A DNA stretch of 64,000 bases from Mycolicibacter sp. MU0102 (GTDB lineage: Bacteria > Actinomycetota > Actinomycetes > Mycobacteriales > Mycobacteriaceae), in NCBI RefSeq assembly GCF_963378105.1, contig NZ_OY726398.1, forward strand, positions 2,232,001 through 2,296,000, read 5' to 3'. Shown piece by piece: positions 52,161-63,076 of this stretch. The first letter of the stretch is position 1. Every line of letters starts with the position of its first letter. A model generated the notes under the pieces. That model was not told the origin of the DNA, searched no databases, and saw only the letters and a list, made by a program, of their open reading frames with translations. Both the position numbers and the translations under genes were made by a program.

Positions 52161-53015
52161 GTGGCAGGCACCGAATTCTCCGGCCGCACCATGGTGGTGT
52201 CCGGCGCGAGCCGCGGTATCGGTCTCGCGATCGGACTGGGCGCGGCGCGGCTGGGCGCCAACGTGGTGCTGTTGGCCAAGACTGCCGAGCCGCATCCGCG
52301 ACTGCCCGGCACCGTGCACACCGCGGCCGCCGAGATCGAGGAAGCCGGCGGTAAGGCTCTGGCGGTCGTGGGCGACGTGCGCAGCGAGGAAGACGTGCAA
52401 CGCGCCGTTGACGCCGCGGTCGACAGATTCGGCGGCATCGACATCTGCGTCAACAATGCCAGCTCTATCGCGACCGATCCGTCAGAGCAGTTGTCCGCCA
52501 AGAAGTTTGATCTCATGCAGGACATCAACGTGCGCGGGACGTTCCTGCTGACCAAGGCGTGCCTGCCGTACCTACGCAAGTCCGCGGCGCCGCACGTGCT
52601 GACGATCGCTCCCCCGATCAACATGAACCCGTACTGGTTGGGCGTGCACCCGTCCTACACGCTGTCCAAGTACGGAATGACGCTGTTGACGCTGGGCTGG
52701 GCAGCTGAATACGCCGACGCCGGAATCGCGAGCAACTGCCTGTGGCCCGAGACCTACATCGCGACCTCGGCGGTGGCCAACTCCCCCGACGGCGGCGAGT
52801 TACTGGAGAAGGCGCGCAGCCCGCAGATCATGGCCGATGCCGCCGTGGAGATTCTGCGGCGTCCGGCCGCCGAGGCCAGCGGCCAGTGCTACATCGACGC
52901 CGACGTGTTGGCCGAGGCCGGCGTGACGGACTTCTCCAGCTACGGCGGTGGCCCGGAGCCGCTGATGGACTTCTTCGTCGACCGGCCGCTGGGCGCCGGG
53001 GTCGACGCGCGCTAA
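52161..53015 (+). CDS. SDR-family oxidoreductase (HSDL2-like)
   Basis: 284 residues. Cofactor motif SGASRGIGLAIGLGAARLGANVV near residue 15; NNASSI; catalytic YTLSK near residue 172, preceded by TIAPPINMNPYW. This matches the hydroxysteroid dehydrogenase-like 2 branch, except that the usual catalytic Ser is not obvious. GTG 52161 follows GAGGAG. The 3' end overlaps the convergent enoyl-CoA hydratase by four bases. Confidence 0.88.
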   Translation: MAGTEFSGRTMVVSGASRGIGLAIGLGAARLGANVVLLAKTAEPHPRLPGTVHTAAAEIEEAGGKALAVVGDVRSEEDVQRAVDAAVDRFGGIDICVNNASSIATDPSEQLSAKKFDLMQDINVRGTFLLTKACLPYLRKSAAPHVLTIAPPINMNPYWLGVHPSYTLSKYGMTLLTLGWAAEYADAGIASNCLWPETYIATSAVANSPDGGELLEKARSPQIMADAAVEILRRPAAEASGQCYIDADVLAEAGVTDFSSYGGGPEPLMDFFVDRPLGAGVDAR

Positions 53016-53800
53016 GGCGTTGTGCTCCAGCGGGGTGCGCGTCGTTGGAGATACGCCTCGACGCCTTCGCGCGCGTCAGGGCTCCCCATCACCTGGTGAT
53101 GGAGTTGGGTTTCCAGCTCAGCGACCTGTCGCGGGCCATAGCCGTTGATCACGGTGTCCCACAGCAACCGCTTGCTCAGCGCCGCCGACGTCGGTGCCAC
53201 ATTGACGGCAATGTCACGGGCGATCGTCAGCGCATGGTCGAGGACTTCCGCGGCCGGCAGGCAGCGGCTGGCGATGCCCATCTGGATGGCCTCGTGCCCG
53301 TCGAACGTGCGCCCGGTCAGCAGCACGTCGGCGGCGACCGCGGTACCCGCCAGTCGGGGCAGCGTCCAATGCGCCATACAGTCCGGAACGACGCCTCGGC
53401 GGACCTGTGGCACAGCGTATTTCGCCTCCGCGGCCATGATCCGGATATCGGCCTGTAAAGCGATGGTCAGCCCGATCCCGATTGCGTGACCATTGACCGC
53501 GGCGATCACGGGTGTGCTCAGCTCAAATGCCGCCGGGGTGATCGGCGAGGCGGTGAACGCCTGCTCGTCCTCGGGGGCATCGAATGGGCTTGTCGGCGAT
53601 GACAGGTCGGCTCCGGCGCAGAAGGCGTCGCCGGCACCGGTCAGAACGATCGCGCGAACCGCGTCGTCAGCGTCGCAGTCACGGTAGGCCTGGCTCAGCA
53701 GCTGCCCCATCACCGCGGTGTAGGCGTTGCGGGCCTGCGGCCGATTCAGCGTGAGCAGCGCGACGCCCTCGGTGACGCTGACCCTCAGGTCGGTCGTCAG
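53012..53800 (-). CDS. Enoyl-CoA hydratase, apparent CTG start
   Basis: Crotonase-fold protein of 262 residues. The N-terminal block TLNRPQARNAYTAVMG, FCAGADLSS and AAVNGHAIGIGLTIALQADIRI are visible. The first ATG or GTG in frame is GTG 53713, but the conserved NRPQARNA block lies upstream of it. CTG 53800 overlaps the upstream gene's TGA as CTGA and gives TTDLRVSVTEGVALLTLNRP, a normal family start; a GAGG lies ten bases ahead. No other start was found in the preceding 70 or so bases of this frame. Confidence 0.82.
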   Translation of the reverse strand: MTTDLRVSVTEGVALLTLNRPQARNAYTAVMGQLLSQAYRDCDADDAVRAIVLTGAGDAFCAGADLSSPTSPFDAPEDEQAFTASPITPAAFELSTPVIAAVNGHAIGIGLTIALQADIRIMAAEAKYAVPQVRRGVVPDCMAHWTLPRLAGTAVAADVLLTGRTFDGHEAIQMGIASRCLPAAEVLDHALTIARDIAVNVAPTSAALSKRLLWDTVINGYGPRQVAELETQLHHQVMGSPDAREGVEAYLQRRAPRWSTTP

Positions 53801-54432
53801 CGCAGGTAAACCTCGCTGCCGCTGGGATAGCCGCCGCCGGTGGTGGTGACGTGGACGTGGTCGTAGTGGCCGTAGCCGCCGCGCTGGGCCCCGCCGCCGG
53901 GTGTGTAGTAGACACCGCGCCAGATGGCGTCCTGCAGGCCGAACCGGCCGGCGTTCTCCATCACATAGGCCACGATCGAATCTCCGAGCGCGATTCCCTC
54001 GGCGCTGCCCGGGTTGGGGACCATCACATCGAGCGCCAGCCCGTTGGGGTGCCAGCGCAGCGCGTCGGCCCGTACGCCACCGATCTGCATGATCTGGGGA
54101 AAGGCGTCGCTGATGCTGCGAGCGGCTTGGATCGTGCGCACCTGCAGGCCCCGCTCCGGGGCGACTCCCGCGGGCAGGAACCGCGGCACGGTGCGCGTTC
54201 GTGAGGCCACGGCGAACCGCGCGGGTGGACCCGCTTCGGGCGTTGCTGCCGGTGCGGCGACCAGCTGCAAACCGCCTGGTGAATTGTCTTCAGCAACCAC
54301 CGCAATGGATTCTTTCGGCACCGCAGGATTGGCGCTACCGCCCACAGCAAAGAACAATGCAGCTGGTGCGAGGACGGCAGCCATCAAAACCGATGATCGT
54401 TTGCGCTGGCTGGCTAACTCGTGTCGGCCCAC
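53797..54432 (-). CDS. Secreted M15-like/ARB_07466-type cell-wall protein
   Basis: About 211 residues with an N-terminal membrane or signal segment (VLMAAVLAPAALFFAVGG). The C-terminal half resembles ARB_07466-like or peptidase M15-like domains: QIMQIGGVRADALRWHPNGLALDVMVPN and GYGHYDHVHVTTTGGGYPSG, with His/Asp residues fit for zinc. Possibly acts on peptidoglycan. GTG 54432 or TTG 54444 could be the start. Its stop overlaps the next gene's apparent CTG start. Confidence 0.8.
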   Translation of the reverse strand: MGRHELASQRKRSSVLMAAVLAPAALFFAVGGSANPAVPKESIAVVAEDNSPGGLQLVAAPAATPEAGPPARFAVASRTRTVPRFLPAGVAPERGLQVRTIQAARSISDAFPQIMQIGGVRADALRWHPNGLALDVMVPNPGSAEGIALGDSIVAYVMENAGRFGLQDAIWRGVYYTPGGGAQRGGYGHYDHVHVTTTGGGYPSGSEVYLR

Positions 54433-54450
54433 GGGGAGACACAATACGAG

Positions 54451-54475
54451 AAATTTGGCTAATAGTCACAAATTT
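54451..54475. promoter_or_regulatory. AT-rich inverted repeat AAATTTG/CAAATTT
   Basis: AAATTTG at 54451-54457 and CAAATTT at 54469-54475 form a perfect inverted repeat inside an AT-rich tract of about 60 bases that stands out in this high-GC DNA. It lies between the two divergent secreted-protein genes and is a probable regulatory element. Confidence 0.45.
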
Positions 54476-54631
54476 ATAAACCTCATAAATTCCTTATTGT
54501 CTTGCTCGCCACATGTGAATGGCGACGGGCGCCACATCGTGTGCGATTCGCGCAGGTGAGCGCGGCCTCGCGCCGGCCTCCCCCGCTTGCAAAGGAAGAT
54601 CACCTAAGCAGATGGGTCTACACTGCATCTC

Positions 54632-54964
54632 ATGAAATCGACGACCCTCGCCGCAGCGGTCTTGGGCTTGGCCGTGACCCTCGCAGCACCCGCTCACGCC
54701 GACCCCGACACCGATTTCGCCCGAGAACTGCACACCTATGGCATCTACGGCCCCCGGGACTACAACGCCTGGCTGGGCAAGATCGTCTGCGAGCGGTTGG
54801 ACAAGGGCGTCGACGGCGACGCGGCCAAGTCGGTCCGCTTCATCACCCCCAACCTGCAAAAGGGAACCAACCAGGCGCAGGCCTGGCAGTTCCTTGGCGC
54901 CTCGGTCCACACCTACTGCCCGGACAAGCGGCCGGTGCTGGAGCGCGCAGCACAGCAAGGCTGA
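54632..54964 (+). CDS. DUF732-family small secreted protein
   Basis: 110 residues. Signal peptide residues 1-23 (cleavage APAHA/DPD) and a DUF732 domain with two cysteines (KIVCERLDKGVDGDAAKS and VHTYCPDKRP). These small exported proteins are common in mycobacteria and their role is unknown. ATG 54632 begins the signal peptide; the longer frame to 54502 is a different frame. Confidence 0.88.
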   Translation: MKSTTLAAAVLGLAVTLAAPAHADPDTDFARELHTYGIYGPRDYNAWLGKIVCERLDKGVDGDAAKSVRFITPNLQKGTNQAQAWQFLGASVHTYCPDKRPVLERAAQQG

Positions 54965-55047
54965 TTGAGGCCCTTCTCCCCCTGGTCCCGCCGCTGAAGC
55001 GGACCTAGGGTCGGTGGTAACCGATCCGACCGGTGGGAGGGCCCGCA

Positions 55048-57845
<2,798 letters not shown>

Positions 57846-57846
<1 letters not shown>

Positions 57847-59045
57847 TGGGCACCCAAACGGGGGCGACGGTGCCGGCGACCGGGACCCGCGAGGCGATCC
57901 GCACGCTCAACCCGGGCTACTTCGCGCTGGTGATGGCCAGCGGCATGGTCTCGACCGCGATGTATCACCAGAAATCCCAATGGGTTTCGGTGCTGCTGCT
58001 GTGGGTGACGGTGCTCTCCTACCTGGTGTTGATCGTGGTATCGACAGTGCGTGTCGTGGCCTACCGCCGCGAATTCCTGGCCGATCTCTATGATTCCGGG
58101 CGCGCCTTCGGTCTGTTCACATTCGTCTCGGCCACCAATGTGCTGGGAGCGCGGCTGGTCATCGACGGGCACAGCACTGTCGCGGTCGGGCTGCTGGTGG
58201 TCAGCACGCTGACCTGGCTGGTGCTGGGTTATCTGATTCCGTGGACCGCGGTGCTGGGGACCTCGGAGCGGCCGGTGGTGCGCCGGGCCAACGGCACCTG
58301 GTTCATCTGGGTGGTGGCCAGCCAGTCCATTGCGGTGCTGGCCGCGGTGCTCGAGGTGGAGGTGTCCGAACCGTGGCGTCAAAGCCTGGCGCTGCTTGCC
58401 GTGGCGTCCTGGTCGGTAGGAGTGTTCCTCTACGGCGCCGCCGGAATCTTTGTCGCGCTGCGGCTGCTGCTCTACCCGCTGCTGCCCGAAGACCTCGTCC
58501 CGCAGTACTGGGTGGCGATGGGCGCCACCGCGATCACCGTGCTGGCCGGTGCCCACATCGTCGAGATGGCCGAAGCGCCGATGGTGCACGCCACCCGCGG
58601 TCTGATCGCCGGAACGTCGGTGATGTTCTGGGCGTTCGGCACCTGGCTGATTCCGCCGATGATCGCCGCCGGCGTGTGGCGCCACGTCGTCCATCGCGTA
58701 CCCCTGCGCTACGAAGCGCCCTGGTGGAGCGTGATCTTCCCGCTGGGCATGTACGGGGTGGGCAGCCACTACCTGGGGCAGGCCGACCACCTGCCGATCG
58801 TCTACTACATCGGTTCGGTCGAGAGCTGGATCGCGCTGGCCGCCTGGACCGTTGTGTTCGTCTTGATGCTGCACCACCTGGCGGTCACGCTCGGGCCCGG
58901 GCGCAGCGCCAAGCTGACGGGCGGCGGCTCACCCGATCCGGGCGCCGTCGGCGCCGAAGAAGTGCAGATCGGTCACGTCGAAGCCCAGCGACAGCCGGGC
59001 GCCGCGGCGCACCTCGGTGTTACCGGGAACCCGGGCGACCACTGA
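57846..59045 (+). CDS. TDT-family tellurite-resistance/dicarboxylate transporter
   Basis: 399 residues with ten membrane helices and the TehA/SLAC1 pattern (LNPGYFALVMASGMVSTAMYH; GMYGVGSHYLGQADHLPI). Members export tellurite, sulphite or dicarboxylates. ATG 57846 overlaps the aconitase stop by one base, so the pair is coupled; carriage of a TCA-cycle acid is plausible. The last 39 codons lie antisense over the ABC ATPase gene and have no family similarity. Confidence 0.85.
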
Positions 59046-59993
59046 TTGCGAAGTCTGCGGGTCAACCGTCGTGCCGTATAGGTTAGTGTCGGCGCCCAGT
59101 TCCTCGACGAAGTCCACCTCGACAGCGATCCCGCGATCGGCGATCTGTAGGTGCTCGGGTCGAATGCCGACGACCAGCTGCGTTGCTGCTGAAGATATTT
59201 CCCTCGGTACGCCGATGTGATAACCGCCCAGCGAGACCGCGCCGTCGACGACGGAGACCGCAAACAGGTTCATCGCCGGCGACCCGATGAATCCGGCGAC
59301 GAAGACATTGGCCGGCGTGCGGTAGAGCTCGCGCGGCGGCGCGCATTGCTGCAGTACCCCGTCGCGCAATACCGCGACGCGATCCCCCATCGTCATGGCC
59401 TCTACCTGATCGTGGGTGACATAGACGGTGGTGATTCCCAGTCGCCGCTGCAGTTCGGCGATCTGGTTGCGGGTCTGTACCCGCAGCATGGCGTCCAGGT
59501 TCGACAGCGGCTCGTCCATCAAGAAAACCTGCGGACGGCGCACGATCGCGCGGCCCATCGCGACGCGTTGGCGTTCGCCGCCGGAGAGGTCCTTGGGCTT
59601 GCGCGCCAAGAGCTCGGCCAGTCCCAGCAGCTGGGCGGCTTCGGCCACCCGGGCGCGGATCTCGGCTTTGGGGGTCTTGGCGACTTTGAGGGCGAAACCC
59701 ATGTTCTGCGCCACGGTCATGTGCGGATACAGGGCGTAGTTCTGGAACACCATGGCGATGTCGCGATGGCCGGGGTCGGTTGCGGTGACATTGCGATCGC
59801 CGATGTAGATCTGACCGGCGTCAACGGGTTCCAGGCCGGCCAGCATCCGCAGCGTGGTCGTCTTGCCGCAACCCGACGGCCCGACCAGCACCATGAACTC
59901 GCCGTCGGCGACCGCGAGGTCCAGCGTGTCCAGGGCGGGGCGGTCGGCGCCCGGATAGTGCCGGGTCACCGAGTCGAAGGTCACTGAAGCCAC
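58929..59993 (-). CDS. ABC transporter ATPase of a sugar uptake system
   Basis: 354 residues of the MsiK/UgpC/SugC type. Walker A GPSGCGKTT near residue 38, signature LSGGERQR, Walker B VFLMDEP and the H-loop VTHDQVEAM are intact. The C-terminal OB-type regulatory domain is present (VVGIRPEHLQIADRG). GTG 59993 follows AGGAG. It is the last gene of the minus-strand operon, 14 bases after the second permease. Overlaps the TDT gene by 117 bases. Confidence 0.93.
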   Translation of the reverse strand: MASVTFDSVTRHYPGADRPALDTLDLAVADGEFMVLVGPSGCGKTTTLRMLAGLEPVDAGQIYIGDRNVTATDPGHRDIAMVFQNYALYPHMTVAQNMGFALKVAKTPKAEIRARVAEAAQLLGLAELLARKPKDLSGGERQRVAMGRAIVRRPQVFLMDEPLSNLDAMLRVQTRNQIAELQRRLGITTVYVTHDQVEAMTMGDRVAVLRDGVLQQCAPPRELYRTPANVFVAGFIGSPAMNLFAVSVVDGAVSLGGYHIGVPREISSAATQLVVGIRPEHLQIADRGIAVEVDFVEELGADTNLYGTTVDPQTSQSVVARVPGNTEVRRGARLSLGFDVTDLHFFGADGARIG

Positions 59994-60007
59994 TCTGTTT
60001 CTCCTGA

Positions 60008-60847
60008 CTACCGTCCACCGAAGCCTGTGGCCGCGATCCCACTGACGAAGGCCCGCTGGGCGATCGCGTAGATGACCACCAGCGGGGCCAGCATCAGCAT
60101 GGAGGCGGCCATCAGGACCGGCCACTCGGCGACGTACTCCCCCTGCATCCACACCAATCCGAGGGTCAGGGTGGCGATGCCCTTGCGCTGAATCATCAGC
60201 AGCGGCCACAGAAAGTCATTCCAGACGTTGATCCAGGTCAGCACCGCCAGCACCATCACCGCGGGTTTGGCATGCGGCAACAGAATCCGCCAATAGATCG
60301 CCCACGGTGAGCACCCATCCAAGATCGCGGCTTCCTCCAGATCCATGGGCAGGGTGGCGAAAAACTGCCGCATCAGATAGGTGCCGAACGCGCTGCCGAA
60401 CAGGCCGGGGATGATCATCGCCCACATGGTGTCGGTCCACCCGAACACCCGCATCAAGATGAACTGCGGAATCACCGTGACCGTCAACGGCACCATCAGC
60501 GTGGCCAGATACAGCACGAACAGCGTGTCACGGCCGGTGAACGGCAGCCGGGCGAAGGCATACCCAGCCAGTGAACAGAAGAACACCTGCCCGGCCGTCA
60601 CGCAGCCCGCGTAAAGAATGGTGTTGAACAGCATCCGCCAGAACGGCATTCGGGCGAACACTTCGACGTAGTTCGACCATTGCGGATGGGCCGGCAACAA
60701 CATCGGCTGGCTGATCTCGGCCTGGCGCTTCAGTGAGCCCGACAGCGCCCACAGAATCGGGAACAACGCGCAGGCGGTGACGGCGCCCAGTCCCGCGTAG
60801 ACGCCCAGCAGCCCGGCAATGCGATGCCGCGCCGGTGTCCCGGTCAC
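60008..60847 (-). CDS. ABC sugar permease (SugB/MalG type)
   Basis: 279 residues with six membrane helices and the EAA loop (DLEEAAILDGCSPWAIYWRILLPHAKP) that contacts the ATPase. GTG 60847 overlaps the first permease's stop as GTGA. Works with the upstream permease, the binding protein and the ATPase. Gene order resembles M. tuberculosis Rv2041c-Rv2038c; the sugar is unknown. Confidence 0.92.
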   Translation of the reverse strand: MTGTPARHRIAGLLGVYAGLGAVTACALFPILWALSGSLKRQAEISQPMLLPAHPQWSNYVEVFARMPFWRMLFNTILYAGCVTAGQVFFCSLAGYAFARLPFTGRDTLFVLYLATLMVPLTVTVIPQFILMRVFGWTDTMWAMIIPGLFGSAFGTYLMRQFFATLPMDLEEAAILDGCSPWAIYWRILLPHAKPAVMVLAVLTWINVWNDFLWPLLMIQRKGIATLTLGLVWMQGEYVAEWPVLMAASMLMLAPLVVIYAIAQRAFVSGIAATGFGGR

Positions 60848-61728
60848 TGGTTCACCGCGTTCCTGCGTGACAACCGCAATTGGACGACGGTCAGGACCAG
60901 CAGCACGGCAAACATCACCCAGGCCAGCGCGGACGCATACCCGAAGTCCAAGAAGGCAAAGGCCTGCTGGAACAACATGATGGCCAACACGTAAGTACCG
61001 GTCTCCGGCCCGCCGCTGCTGCCGGTGAGCACGTACACCAGATCGAATGCCTGGAACGCGTTGATCACCGAGATCACCACCACAAACCACACGGCGCCGC
61101 GGATCATCGGCACCGTGATGGACACGAAGCGCCGCACCTCGCCGGCGCCGTCGATGCGGGCCGCCTCGTGCAGGGAGTCGGGAACGCCCTGCATGGCTGC
61201 CAGCAGAATCACCGTCGCAAACGGCACGCTCTTCCAGACGCTGACCAGACACAACGAGGCCATCGCCCAGTGCGGTTCGGTGAGCCACGGCACCGGTGCG
61301 ATGCCGAACCAGCCGAGCATGATGTTGAGCAATCCGCTGTCGGTGTTGAACACGAACTGCCACACCACCGCGATCACCACCGAGGACACCGCCAACGGCA
61401 GAAACGCGATCGCACGAAACAGGCCGATACCCTTGATCTTCCGGTTCAGCAGCCCCGCCACGACCAGACTGATCAGCACCGTCGGGACCACAGTCCCGAC
61501 GGTGAACACCGTCGTATTGCGGACCGCGATGCCGAACAATGGGTCAGCGGTGAACAGGTCGCGATAGTTCGTGGCGCCGACGAAGGTCGGCGAGGTGAAC
61601 AGATCCCACCGCTGGAAGCTCATGTAGAGCGAGAAGGCCAGCGGGAACGCCATGAACACCGCGACCGCCGCCAGGTTCGGGGCGATGAACCAGCGTCCTG
61701 CACGTGCGCGTCTGCGGGTGGGATTCAT
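60844..61728 (-). CDS. ABC sugar permease (SugA/MalF type)
   Basis: 294 residues with six membrane helices and the EAA loop (DSLHEAARIDGAGEVRRFVSITVPMIRG). ATG 61728 overlaps the stop of the binding-protein gene as ATGA. First of two permeases in the operon. Confidence 0.92.
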   Translation of the reverse strand: MNPTRRRARAGRWFIAPNLAAVAVFMAFPLAFSLYMSFQRWDLFTSPTFVGATNYRDLFTADPLFGIAVRNTTVFTVGTVVPTVLISLVVAGLLNRKIKGIGLFRAIAFLPLAVSSVVIAVVWQFVFNTDSGLLNIMLGWFGIAPVPWLTEPHWAMASLCLVSVWKSVPFATVILLAAMQGVPDSLHEAARIDGAGEVRRFVSITVPMIRGAVWFVVVISVINAFQAFDLVYVLTGSSGGPETGTYVLAIMLFQQAFAFLDFGYASALAWVMFAVLLVLTVVQLRLSRRNAVNQ

Positions 61729-63065
61729 GCGGTGGCTAACACTTCGTCGATCTGCGGTGCTAGGCCGGTCTTCAGCGTTGCCGCGGGCCGCTTGCCGCGC
61801 AGTACCGGCCCGATCGCGCGGTCCATCAGGGCGTGGACCTTCTGCCAGTCCGGGGAGATCGGCAGGCCTTCGGAATGCGCCGGGCCGCCGGTCAGCACCG
61901 CAAGGTTGCGGATCCCGGTGTGCGCGGCGGTGAATCCGGGTGTGTCGATCGCCGAGCGCAGCACCGGTACGAACAGGCCGGACTCCCCGATCAGCGACTG
62001 TCCTACCGGGCCCGCCGCGAATTTGAGGAATTCCCAAGCCTGTTCCCGGTGGCGACTGTCGGCGGCAATGGCCAGACCGGTGCTGCCGATGGCGGATCGA
62101 GCCGCCATACCCTTGGCCGCGGCAGCCGGACCGGTCGGCAGCACCGCCACGTCGAAATCCAGATCCTCGGCTTGAACGAAGGTCTGGTAGCGCCAGTGCC
62201 CGCCGAGCGCCATCGCCGCATTGCCCGCGGTGAACAGGCCCATGGTGGAGATCGACTGGGTGTCCGCGGCGGCGGGCGCCACCCGATGCACGTTGGACAG
62301 ATCCGCGTAGAACTGGATCCCGGCGAGAAAATCGTCGTCGTCGAAGTTCAGGTGGGTCGGGTTGACCCGCGGCACCGCCCACGGCACCCCGTTGTTCATG
62401 CCGAACAGCGCTGCGGAGTACGGCGGCGACCAGGTGTCGACAAAGCCCCACTGGGTGACTCGGCCATTGCCGGACCGCCGGGTGAGTGCGGCGGCGGTGG
62501 CCAAGAACTCGTCGAACGTCCAGGGCGTGTCCCAGCGGCCCGGCGGTGGCGGCACACCGGCCTCGGCGAAGATCTTGGCGTTATAGAACAGGAACGCACC
62601 CGACCACTGCTCCGGGAACGCGTACTGGCCGCCGTTGAAGCCGAACGTCTCGTAGAGCGCGGGAATGCTGTCGGCGCGCAACGCCGCCGCGAACCGCCGA
62701 TCCCGATCCAGCAGAGTGTTCAAGTCCAACAGCACGCCGCGGTCGGCAAGTCCGGCGTAGTTGAACTCCCACGCCATCAGCACATCCGGGCATTTCCCGC
62801 CGGCGCAGAACGTCGACATCTGCTGGGTCGGGTCGCCGCCGGCCAGAATCGTGCGCACCCGAATGTCGGGGTGTTCGCGTCCGAACGCGTTAATGATCCG
62901 CATCCGGGCTTCGGCTTCTTCGGGGTTGGCCGCAAAGAAGAAGGTCAGTGCGTCGTCGTCGCTGCCGCAGGCCGACATCGCGGGCAACAGTGCTGCGGCC
63001 CCGATCGCTCCGGCGCCGCGCAGCACGCTGCGGCGCGTAAGTGATCGTGCACCGGAGGCCAGCAC
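61725..63065 (-). CDS. Sugar-binding lipoprotein of the ABC importer
   Basis: 446 residues, extracellular solute-binding family 1. The N-terminus has a twin-arginine motif (LTRRSVLRGAGA) and a lipobox-like end MSACGSDDD, so a Tat-exported lipoprotein is likely. Body blocks include PDVLMAWEFNYAGLADRG and the C-terminal AWEFLKFAAGP. I chose GTG 63065; a CTG at 63080 overlapping the upstream TGA as CTGA would add five residues. The frame extends further upstream inside the preceding gene, without similarity. Confidence 0.9.
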   Translation of the reverse strand: MLASGARSLTRRSVLRGAGAIGAAALLPAMSACGSDDDALTFFFAANPEEAEARMRIINAFGREHPDIRVRTILAGGDPTQQMSTFCAGGKCPDVLMAWEFNYAGLADRGVLLDLNTLLDRDRRFAAALRADSIPALYETFGFNGGQYAFPEQWSGAFLFYNAKIFAEAGVPPPPGRWDTPWTFDEFLATAAALTRRSGNGRVTQWGFVDTWSPPYSAALFGMNNGVPWAVPRVNPTHLNFDDDDFLAGIQFYADLSNVHRVAPAAADTQSISTMGLFTAGNAAMALGGHWRYQTFVQAEDLDFDVAVLPTGPAAAAKGMAARSAIGSTGLAIAADSRHREQAWEFLKFAAGPVGQSLIGESGLFVPVLRSAIDTPGFTAAHTGIRNLAVLTGGPAHSEGLPISPDWQKVHALMDRAIGPVLRGKRPAATLKTGLAPQIDEVLATA

Positions 63066-63076
63066 CCGCGAAACCG

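Noticed and set aside
60880..62175. 431-codon open frame on the plus strand
   Set aside because: Antisense to the ABC permease and binding-protein genes; shadow composition.
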